Shown here: one piece after another, positions 1-5,263 of the stretch
Layout of the letters: each line of letters opens with the position of its first letter
Position numbering within the stretch: the stretch's first letter is position 1
From: an uncultured Lachnospiraceae bacterium
Lineage (GTDB): Bacteria > Bacillota > Clostridia > Lachnospirales > Lachnospiraceae
Assembly (NCBI GenBank): GCA_902783295.1
Contig: CACZQT010000160.1
Location: 1-5,263 of the forward strand
Length of the DNA: 5,263 nucleotides
Direction of reading: 5' to 3'
Program-made: the position numbers and the translations under genes
The notes under the pieces: generated by a model
The model's database searches: none
The model's input: only the letters and a program-made list of their open reading frames with translations
Told to the model about the DNA's origin: nothing

Positions 1-174
1 CCAGTGTTCGCAGACGATAACTTCAATTCCGCCCAGGTCAAGAACTTTGCCGTCCGCGTCGCGGAGGATCTCTACGCCGTCTTCAGCATAGGGATTCTCG
101 ACGTCTTCAGCGAGGGAGGGCAGCCAGCACATCACCATGATGGCGGCCAGAACCAGAGCTACCAGTTTCTTCAT
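1..174 (-). CDS. Extracellular solute-binding protein of sugar ABC transporter, N-terminal fragment
   Basis: Only the first 58 codons are present; the frame is open to the window edge. It starts with ATG at 174, seven bases after a GGAGG ribosome binding site. The N-terminus is a classic signal peptide: MKK, a hydrophobic core over about residues 4-18, and a likely signal peptidase I site after Ser-Leu-Ala (residues 20-22). The mature part runs through an acidic linker (EDVENPYAEDG) to a DLGGIEVIVCEHW stretch at about residues 46-58. This resembles the first beta strand of family 1 carbohydrate solute-binding proteins (pattern D-L-G-G-x-E-hydrophobic). Its place directly after two permease genes supports the same role: capture of the substrate outside the cell and delivery to the permeases. 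Oddly, the only early Cys (residue 16) follows Met, so there is no lipobox, whereas Gram-positive binding proteins are usually lipoproteins. The substrate cannot be told from this fragment. The family assignment rests on context plus a short motif. Confidence 0.8.
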   Translation of the reverse strand, partial: MKKLVALVLAAIMVMCWLPSLAEDVENPYAEDGVEILRDADGKVLDLGGIEVIVCEHW

Positions 175-235
175 AGGGGTTACCTCCTTTTTATTTTCAG
201 GCTTTTGCAGCCCGAGTAACAGTTTTGTGTGCGGC
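175..235 (-). other. Intergenic gap between permease 2 and the solute-binding protein gene
   Basis: This 61-base spacer is the only sizeable gap in the cluster. It holds the ribosome binding site at its downstream end and a weak potential hairpin (199-213: four base pairs plus a G-U pair around a five-base loop). On the transcribed strand the hairpin is followed by an A-rich stretch and not a U-run, so it is not a rho-independent terminator. I see no convincing -35/-10 promoter pair. The simplest reading is that the upstream transcript continues into the binding-protein gene. Confidence 0.5.
182..190 (-). promoter_or_regulatory. Strong ribosome binding site of the solute-binding protein gene
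   Basis: On the minus strand this reads AAAGGAGGT, close to a perfect complement of the 16S rRNA 3' end. The GGAGG core (183-187) lies eight bases before the ATG at 174. It is the most canonical site in the cluster and fixes the start of the solute-binding protein. A strong independent site suits a protein needed in excess over its permeases. Confidence 0.85.
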
Positions 236-1252
236 TTACATCTTCATGCCGCTGGTGGAAATACTCTCCACGAAGCTGCGCTGCGCGAACAGGTAAACCA
301 GCAGCAGCGGAGCAATCAGCATCAGCGTGGCGGTGGATACGAACTGGTTCCTGCGTCCCAGGGAAAGGCCGATGCCCTTCTGTGTTGAGAAATAGTTGGC
401 AATCCGGTCGCTGATCGGGGAAATTTCCATGGACAGCAGCGTGTTGCCGCCCAGGAACAGCTTCGAGTAGAAGGTGTCTGTCCACTGCCATACAAACGCG
501 AACAGCAGGCAGGACACAATAATCGGCACGGCTTCGGGAAGGATAACCTTCCAGAAAGTATGGAACGTGTTGCAGCCATCCACATATGCCGCTTCCTCCA
601 GGGAAACCGGCACACCGCTGAAGAACTGGCGCAGCATATAGATATACAGGCCGTTCTTTAAACCCATGCAGGTCATACTCAGCAGGTAGTACGGAATGGA
701 GGAGCTTCGCAGGTTCAGCGCTTCCCCGCCGTTCAGCGCCTTGATGATTCCGAAGATATCAAAGTAACGGAACCGAAGGTACAGCGAAGTGGAAATCGTC
801 TGCGGCGGCACGATGATCACCAGTACAACGCACGCGAACCAGAACCGTTTCAGCGGGAAGTCAAACCGGGCAAATCCGTATCCCACCAGGGTGGAGGCCG
901 CAACCTGCAGCACCGCGACCAGCACTGAAATCCAGAGCGTATTGATAAGCGCCTTCCAGTAGTAGATCTGTTCCGCGACGATTTCATAGTTCTCCACGGT
1001 TACATGGCGCGGAATCACCTTGATGGACGAGTCGTACAGGTCCCGTTCCTCCATCAGGCTCACGGACAGCTTGTCCAGGATCGGATGGAGAATCAGGAAG
1101 CAGATTGCGAACAGCAGCAGGAACCGGAAAAGCTTATAGGCCTTGCTGCGGATTTCCCGCCGGAGCAGATATCCGTGGGAGCGTTTGTTCCGTTCCCAGA
1201 AGGACTTGGGATGATAGCCGCTGGGAAGAACGTTGTTCTCGGCCTTAGACAT
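236..1252 (-). CDS. Carbohydrate ABC transporter permease (MalG/LplC-like, second membrane subunit)
   Basis: This 338-residue membrane subunit of a CUT1-type importer would form the transport channel with the permease encoded just upstream. Hydrophobic segments lie at about residues 43-60, 103-124, 138-156, 186-207, 241-257 and 305-325, giving the usual six helices. The cytoplasmic EAA loop that docks the ATPase is clear at residues 220-239 (EAA-x3-DGC ... ILP), although Cys replaces the common Ala after the Gly. The segment before it, with MLRQFFSGVPVSLEEAA, and the C-terminal QRSFVESISTSGMKM (like QRxFVxGxxxGxxKG) mark the MalG-side subunit. A hydrophilic, basic N-terminal extension of about 40 residues precedes the first helix, longer than in MalG. 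The ATG at 1252 overlaps the end of permease 1 by eight bases (ATGTCTAA); a G6 tract at 1265-1270 may serve as ribosome binding site but sits 12 bases away, so translational coupling is likely. It ends with TAA. The substrate is unknown, probably an oligosaccharide or glycoside. Confidence 0.93.
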   Translation of the reverse strand: MSKAENNVLPSGYHPKSFWERNKRSHGYLLRREIRSKAYKLFRFLLLFAICFLILHPILDKLSVSLMEERDLYDSSIKVIPRHVTVENYEIVAEQIYYWKALINTLWISVLVAVLQVAASTLVGYGFARFDFPLKRFWFACVVLVIIVPPQTISTSLYLRFRYFDIFGIIKALNGGEALNLRSSSIPYYLLSMTCMGLKNGLYIYMLRQFFSGVPVSLEEAAYVDGCNTFHTFWKVILPEAVPIIVSCLLFAFVWQWTDTFYSKLFLGGNTLLSMEISPISDRIANYFSTQKGIGLSLGRRNQFVSTATLMLIAPLLLVYLFAQRSFVESISTSGMKM

Positions 1253-2171
1253 GGTCCTGTCCGACCCCCCTTCTGTGGAAAATCAGGGCGCAGATCCCGA
1301 TCAGGATAATCACCAGGACGAAGTATACCCACGCCATGGCGGAAGAGAATCCGTAATCCAGGTAAATAACCATCGTATCCCGGATCTTGTTCATGATATT
1401 GCTGTCCGTCTTCATGAAGAAGTCGATCACGGAATAGATAATATTCACAATCAGCAGCGGGCTGATCATCGGAAAAGTAATCTTCCAGAAGGATTCCCAC
1501 TTGGTACAGCCTTCCATATCCGCCGCTTCGTACAGGCTGTCCGGAATGCTCTGCAGCCCGGTCAGGAACACGATGATCTGGATACCGGAGGACATCACGA
1601 TGTCCTGCACTTCGCTGATGATGTCCACAACGATGTCCAGAATACCGGCACCCAGGCCTGAAAGCCGGAGAATGGCGACCACTGAATCGGACATCTGGAA
1701 GTTTGAGTTTTTCTTCATCGCGTCCGCGATGGAACTCATCAGGGAGTTGTTCGTTTCAAGTCCGACCAGTACGCCGGAGGAAAGGATCACCGGCAGGAAG
1801 AATACAGCCCGCACAAAAGGCCGGCCTTTGAATTTCTGGTTCAGAATAATGGCAACGACCAGGGACAGCACCAGGATCGCCGCGGTATGCGTCAGGATCT
1901 TGGTGAACTCTTCCGTCAGCATCCGGGTAAAATCCGGGTCTACCGTGAATGCTTTGATATAGTTCGCGAAACCGTTCCAGGTGTTGGTAAAGCCGGAGGG
2001 ACTTATCTCCACGGTGCTGAAACTCATCCACAGGGAGTTGATCAGCGGCCGGACCATGAATACCAGGAACCCGATGATGAAGGGCAGGATGAACAGGTAT
2101 CCGCTGATAGCCCGCCGGGTTTTGATATTCATCCGGTGGTTTTTCCTGATATCTCTGGATAACTGGCTCAT
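1245..2171 (-). CDS. Sugar ABC transporter permease (MalF/LplB-like, first membrane subunit)
   Basis: This 308-residue permease partners the next gene product. The start RRAISGYLFILPFIIGFLVF (helix 1, about residues 21-42) is typical of MalF/UgpA-side CUT1 permeases. Further hydrophobic segments are at about 92-112, 119-138, 195-207, 236-254 and 277-298. The EAA loop is at residues 215-234 (EAADMEGC ... FWKITFP), preceded by the family hallmark FLTGLQSIPDSLYEAA. Between helices 3 and 4 (about 139-195) the usual short loop is replaced by a longer, partly amphipathic stretch with a Ser/Asn/Lys-rich part (SSIADAMKKNSNFQMSDS) and a hydrophobic-acidic part (ILDIVVDIISEVQDIV). ATG at 2171 overlaps the stop of the DUF5696 gene (ATGA), and an AAAGGGGGGT tract six bases upstream acts as ribosome binding site. 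It overlaps the following permease by eight bases. No ATPase gene is nearby, as is common for CUT1 systems that share one ATPase. The substrate cannot be read from the sequence. Confidence 0.93.
   Translation of the reverse strand: MSQLSRDIRKNHRMNIKTRRAISGYLFILPFIIGFLVFMVRPLINSLWMSFSTVEISPSGFTNTWNGFANYIKAFTVDPDFTRMLTEEFTKILTHTAAILVLSLVVAIILNQKFKGRPFVRAVFFLPVILSSGVLVGLETNNSLMSSIADAMKKNSNFQMSDSVVAILRLSGLGAGILDIVVDIISEVQDIVMSSGIQIIVFLTGLQSIPDSLYEAADMEGCTKWESFWKITFPMISPLLIVNIIYSVIDFFMKTDSNIMNKIRDTMVIYLDYGFSSAMAWVYFVLVIILIGICALIFHRRGVGQDHV
1265..1273 (-). promoter_or_regulatory. Possible G-rich ribosome binding site of permease 2
   Basis: The minus strand reads GAAGGGGGG, inside the last codons of permease 1. 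It can pair with the anti-Shine-Dalgarno sequence through a G-U wobble in place of the A of GGAGG, but lies 12 bases from the ATG at 1252. An AGGA at 1255-1258 is too close (two bases) to be used normally. The weak site together with the eight-base gene overlap suggests coupled translation. Confidence 0.45.
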
Positions 2172-4741
2172 TGCGCACCCCCCTTTACGACCGCGTATTC
2201 CCGGGCCGGAATCTCCACGCCGTCCTTGCGGACTTTCACTTCCCCGTAGTTCACGTAGATCTTCGTTCCGTTCTCATACGTGGTAATGGAAAGATCCCCT
2301 TCCCGGCTGATCTCCGTAATCGGAATCCTGTTCAGCCCGGCGGTTTCTTCGCTGTATCGCTTCCACATGTCGGACATCCGGTCGTAGATCAGTTCCAGGT
2401 CCGCTCCGTAGTATGTGGAATAGAAGGTGTTCTGAAGCTTCTTTGCTGTTTCCGCCGTCAGCGTAAAATACAGCCCGGCGCCGGATTCGGCGGTCTGCAG
2501 CATCAGCGTTTCGATATCTTCGCTCAGGTTGATGGACTTCCCGGTATAGTTAACCAGGCCGTGGATCGCCATCGGATAGAACGGAACGTAGTAATCGATG
2601 ATGCCGTAATTTCCGCCGTCAAAGTCAAGATCAACCGCAAGATCGCTTTGGTTCAGTGTAAAATCAAAGCCTTTCTTTGTCAATACTTTCTGGCCTGCGG
2701 CACGGGTATTCCGGAAGATTTCCTGCGTGATTTCCTTGCTCTGTGCGCGGGTTACCAGGCTCTTCCGGTTGTAGTCGGAGGAAAGCATGGCGCCGGTATC
2801 GCGGAACGCCACGCCGGCGGCGCCGTATTTTTCCGCTGCCTTCCGCAGTACTTCGGAGTGCTTCCGCATCAGCTCCGGTTTCAGCAGGTAGTATTCCTGC
2901 GTATGCTCATCCGGTCCGTACCAGACGGTGGAGTAAGTATACAGCTTGATAATTTCCTGGGTGGTAAGCTTTGCGGCGTCCCGTACGTAGATGAATCCAT
3001 CGAAGAGGCCGCTGTTCCGGGAGAAGGAAGTCAGGCCGTCCAGATAAGCGGTAATTCCCTTTTCCTTCGCAGCGGACAGGAATTCTTTCAGATCCTTCTC
3101 GCTGCCCAGCTCGCCCAGCAGGTTCACCTTATTCAGGATTTTCTGGTTCAGGCCGCCGTTCATCCAGCCGGTGAAACCGATGGAGAAATCGTTGAATCCG
3201 TCGCCCGTCAGTTTGTTCAGGATTTCCGTTCCCTGCTTGTAGGTCGTCATGGCCACCGGCAGCAGGCTCGGGATACCCAGCCGCTGCTGTACCTTGTCCA
3301 CCGCGCCCAGCAGTTCGACGTAAACAGGCATATTCTCCCGGATTTCAGGGTGTTCCGCAAGAATGCCTTTCTGCAGGTATTCACGGTACGAAGCCGCCAT
3401 GCCGGTTGCGTCGTCCGTTTCCAGGAAGCGGTACCGCTGCACCAGTTTTCCTTCTGGGATTTCCTCCTCGTACAGGTATTTCGCGTTGATATCCCGGTCT
3501 GATGCGTCGTACGGATCTCCGTGAATGATGCTGAATGTGTTGTACACCGTGTTGTAGGAGGTCAGCCGCCCGGAAATGTCCGCCGTAAGCGAGGACCACT
3601 GTGCGCCGTCCTCGATCATGCACAGCATGGAAGCGCCGTTCCGGGAAATGCCGAACACCGGGAAGGAGCAGACGGTTTCGTTATTTACCTGTTTCCGCAG
3701 GGAAGCCCAGTCCCATCCGTACAGATTGCCGTAGTATGTGTTCTGGTCTTTCTTGCCGTTGTTGAAGTTGATGATGCCGCCGTTGCCGTCCGGCACCAGG
3801 ATGAATCCGGTATCGGACGTATGTCCTGCGCCGAAGCCCGGCAGCAGGGAGATGGAGCGGATCGGATATCCGTCATTGTACATCACCCGGTCCAGCGGGA
3901 TGGTAACAACCAGGTCGTTGTCCTCAAGGGTATAGACCAGCGTGATGTTGAACGCGGCGCTCGCGGAGGCCTTTTCCACGTTGATCCGGGACATGTCGTA
4001 CTCGTATTCTTCCGGGGTGTATCCGGCCGCCTCAAACAGGCCTTCCATCTTTTGCTTCAGGTGGTCCTTTACCGTATCGCGGATCACGTAGATCGTATGC
4101 TCCTCGATATCCGGATACATCTGTTTCAGGACTTCCGGATCATCCTTTTTCTTCAGCTTGGCAAGGCTCTTCTTTTCATAGTATTCCTTGACATCCCGCG
4201 AATCCTTTTTGGCCATTTTCGCGAGGAAGGAATCCATGCGTTCTTCCGTAATCGCAGTCGGAATCCGGAAAGTCCGGCTGATGCGCCCGACCGAGAAATT
4301 CACACTGACCGCGTTTTCTTCCGGAACCACCTCGTAAACCTGGTTCGTTACGCTGTACTCATGGCTGGTCAGCAGCGTATCCATACCGGTGGAAATGCTG
4401 TAGATCAGTGTGAGTTCAGACTGCAGCCGGTTCTTTTCCACCGGCTGCGCGATCGGGTCGCTGGCGGCCCCTGCCGGAGAAGATTCCCACACAGCGCCGT
4501 TTCGCTTGTCGGTCACCGTGAACCGTGTAGTTGCCGGATCCAGTTCAAACTTCAGGTTGGCGTTCTCCAGGATCACCGGATCGGTGGATCCGTCATAGCC
4601 GTAGGGAACCACCTGGTGAACCCGGGTATCCTCTTCTTCCGTGAACAGCGGAATGCCGACCTTCCAGACAAACAGGGCGATCAGCGCCGCGAATACGGTC
4701 CAGAAGACGGTACGCCGAATCCATTTTCTCTTCTTTGCCAT
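2168..4741 (-). CDS. Membrane-anchored DUF5696-family protein, possible surface glycan-active enzyme
   Basis: The 857-residue product has a basic N-terminus (MAKKRKWIRR), one hydrophobic helix (about 11-30) and no further membrane segment, so it should be anchored with nearly all of the chain outside the cell. I recognise it as DUF5696 from the beta-rich N-terminal part (LKFELDPATTRFTVTDKRNGAVW, about 63-85), a charged helical insert (about 165-245), PGFGAG followed by GFILVPDGNGGIINFNNGK (about 301-330), and YVELLGAVDK with GFTGWMNGG (about 473-530). Further on come FRDTGAMLSSDY (about 646-657), DYYVPFYPMAIHGLVNYTGK (716-735) and a C-terminal beta module with YENGTKIYVNYG (822-833). The layout (beta sandwich, then alternating strands and helices like a TIM barrel at about 470-790, then a beta module) resembles glycoside hydrolases such as GH101/GH129. 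Asp648, Asp656 and Glu476 are candidate acidic site residues; activity is inference, as the family has no function known to me. The ATG at 4741 follows AAGGAGG by 10 bases, and the stop overlaps permease 1, tying its job to the transporter. Confidence 0.88.
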   Translation of the reverse strand: MAKKRKWIRRTVFWTVFAALIALFVWKVGIPLFTEEEDTRVHQVVPYGYDGSTDPVILENANLKFELDPATTRFTVTDKRNGAVWESSPAGAASDPIAQPVEKNRLQSELTLIYSISTGMDTLLTSHEYSVTNQVYEVVPEENAVSVNFSVGRISRTFRIPTAITEERMDSFLAKMAKKDSRDVKEYYEKKSLAKLKKKDDPEVLKQMYPDIEEHTIYVIRDTVKDHLKQKMEGLFEAAGYTPEEYEYDMSRINVEKASASAAFNITLVYTLEDNDLVVTIPLDRVMYNDGYPIRSISLLPGFGAGHTSDTGFILVPDGNGGIINFNNGKKDQNTYYGNLYGWDWASLRKQVNNETVCSFPVFGISRNGASMLCMIEDGAQWSSLTADISGRLTSYNTVYNTFSIIHGDPYDASDRDINAKYLYEEEIPEGKLVQRYRFLETDDATGMAASYREYLQKGILAEHPEIRENMPVYVELLGAVDKVQQRLGIPSLLPVAMTTYKQGTEILNKLTGDGFNDFSIGFTGWMNGGLNQKILNKVNLLGELGSEKDLKEFLSAAKEKGITAYLDGLTSFSRNSGLFDGFIYVRDAAKLTTQEIIKLYTYSTVWYGPDEHTQEYYLLKPELMRKHSEVLRKAAEKYGAAGVAFRDTGAMLSSDYNRKSLVTRAQSKEITQEIFRNTRAAGQKVLTKKGFDFTLNQSDLAVDLDFDGGNYGIIDYYVPFYPMAIHGLVNYTGKSINLSEDIETLMLQTAESGAGLYFTLTAETAKKLQNTFYSTYYGADLELIYDRMSDMWKRYSEETAGLNRIPITEISREGDLSITTYENGTKIYVNYGEVKVRKDGVEIPAREYAVVKGGAQ
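2178..2186 (-). promoter_or_regulatory. G-rich ribosome binding site of permease 1
   Basis: The minus strand reads AAAGGGGGG within the last codons of the DUF5696 gene, with the G6 tract (2178-2183) six bases before the ATG at 2171. Pairing with the 16S 3' end needs one G-U wobble where GGAGG has A. Spacing is ideal and, with the ATGA stop-start overlap, fixes this start codon. Confidence 0.65.
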
Positions 4742-4751
4742 GATTCGTCCG

Positions 4752-4758
4752 CCTCCTT
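4752..4758 (-). promoter_or_regulatory. Ribosome binding site of the DUF5696 gene
   Basis: The minus strand reads AAGGAGG, ten bases before the ATG at 4741, slightly longer than the usual spacing. Its first two bases are the last two of the TAA stop codon of the YIP1-family gene (TAAGGAGG), so ribosomes ending there sit on the next initiation site. This favours coupled translation. Confidence 0.8.
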
Positions 4759-5263
4759 AGTTCAACCGGAAGTTGATTTCTTTATACACGGAGATAATGT
4801 ATCCCAGGCCGTCGCTGACCAGCGTCAGGAACAGCAGCAGCAGGAATACGACAATCGCCATGGCCACAACCGTCATGAAAAGGAACAGGATGGTTTTCCC
4901 CAGGCCGAAGTCATGGATCTGCACCATGCCGATCACCAGCAGCAGCGCTGACCATACCAGCATGAAAGTCTCGATGACCGTATAAAGGCTCCCCTCCTCC
5001 ATGGTCAGGATGTTGCTGAGGGGAATGATAAGATACATCCCGATGAGGTACGGTACCAGTGCGTAGGCGGTAGCGATGTACACGTCCTTCAGGGTGCCTT
5101 TGCCGTCGAACAGTGTGGTCAGGCCCCAGTTGCAGATGCAGTAAATGCTCAGCGGCAGCAGCAGGGATGCGCATTGCTGGAAAATGTTGACCCGGGGCCA
5201 GTACACCTTCATGAACATCATGTTGGTGAACTGCAGGGTCATCAGCCGCCCCAGCAGCAGCAG
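4757..5263 (-). CDS. YIP1-family integral membrane protein, 5'-truncated by the window edge
   Basis: The last 168 residues are visible; the frame runs open to 5263. An internal Met at 5242 exists, but the seven codons before it are also open and I see no ribosome binding site to support a start there, so the true start is probably outside. About four hydrophobic segments (visible residues 30-44, 63-85, 98-116 and 122-148) mark a polytopic protein. The YIP1-type signature is NWGLTTLFDGKGTLKD (45-60) followed by a helix with ATAYALVPYLIG, then an acidic MEEG loop, an IHDFGLGKT loop and a C-terminal ISVYKEINFR tail. Bacterial YIP1-domain proteins are often about 200-250 residues, so perhaps a third is missing. 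Eukaryotic YIP1 proteins act in vesicle traffic, but the bacterial role is not established. Here it lies 15 bases upstream of the DUF5696 gene, in the same operon as a sugar importer. It could assist assembly or membrane placement of that system, which is conjecture. Confidence 0.82.
   Translation of the reverse strand: MLLLGRLMTLQFTNMMFMKVYWPRVNIFQQCASLLLPLSIYCICNWGLTTLFDGKGTLKDVYIATAYALVPYLIGMYLIIPLSNILTMEEGSLYTVIETFMLVWSALLLVIGMVQIHDFGLGKTILFLFMTVVAMAIVVFLLLLFLTLVSDGLGYIISVYKEINFRLN

Noticed and set aside
125..130. Cys16 of the solute-binding protein as a lipobox cysteine
   Set aside because: The residue before it is Met, not Gly, Ala or Ser, and it lies within the hydrophobic core, with a better signal peptidase I site six residues later.
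199..213. Small inverted repeat in the gap before the solute-binding protein gene, as a terminator
   Set aside because: The stem has only four pairs plus a wobble and is followed on the transcribed strand by A-rich sequence and not a U-run.
180..615. Overlapping minus-strand open frames of about 100 codons inside the 3' part of permease 2
   Set aside because: They are out of frame with a well-supported permease whose EAA loop and C-terminus are intact, and their translations show no domain or sensible hydrophobic pattern.
2171..4951. Two very long plus-strand open frames (443 and 476 codons) opposite the DUF5696 gene
   Set aside because: They are codon-aligned mirror images of a clear family member, have no recognisable domains and a His/Arg/Val-rich composition typical of antisense translation, and are explained by rare TTA/CTA/TCA use on the coding strand.
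4757..5242. ATG at 5242 as the true start of the YIP1-family gene
   Set aside because: The frame stays open to the window edge and no ribosome binding site lies just upstream; a full-length family member would need more N-terminal sequence.
5251..5263. CAG trinucleotide repeat at the window edge
   Set aside because: Only four units; on the coding strand they are CTG codons for a Leu run in a membrane segment of the YIP1 protein. Scattered CAGCAG runs elsewhere have the same cause.

Overview
The window is a single-direction gene cluster: all five genes are read on the minus strand, so transcription runs from position 5263 towards 1. In transcription order it holds the C-terminal part of a YIP1-family integral membrane protein (5263-4757), a large membrane-anchored DUF5696-family protein (4741-2168), two ABC transporter permeases of the carbohydrate (CUT1) type (2171-1245 and 1252-236), and the first 58 codons of a secreted protein that is almost certainly the cognate solute-binding protein (174-1). 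No RNA gene, mobile element, CRISPR array or plus-strand gene is supported. No stretch over 300 bases lacks a gene; the largest gap is 61 bases.

The protein families and strong AGGAGG-type ribosome binding sites point to a Firmicute (Bacillota), most likely a Clostridia-class member with moderately high GC. The nearly complete absence of TTA, CTA and TCA codons in the 857-codon gene fits such a genome. The SBP signal peptide, which has an SPSase I-type end and no lipobox, reminds me of uncultured gut or rumen Clostridia (Christensenellales-like). That last placement is a low-confidence impression and not a demonstration.

The genes are tightly packed: a 15-base gap between YIP1 and DUF5696, a 4-base ATGA overlap between DUF5696 and permease 1, an 8-base overlap between permease 1 and permease 2, and a 61-base gap before the SBP gene. 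This indicates one polycistronic mRNA with translational coupling through the permeases and an independent, canonical ribosome binding site for the SBP. The operon promoter is not visible and should lie beyond 5263.

Working model (inference): the SBP captures an oligosaccharide or glycoside outside the cell, and the two permeases form the membrane channel. An ATPase encoded elsewhere powers it, since none is in the window. The DUF5696 protein is anchored by one N-terminal helix with about 825 residues outside the cell. It has a sandwich-plus-barrel look resembling glycoside hydrolases, and could process or bind the transported glycan at the surface. The role of the YIP1 protein is unknown. 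The DUF5696-YIP1-transporter grouping is the most interesting aspect of the window, since two of its proteins have no established biochemical function.
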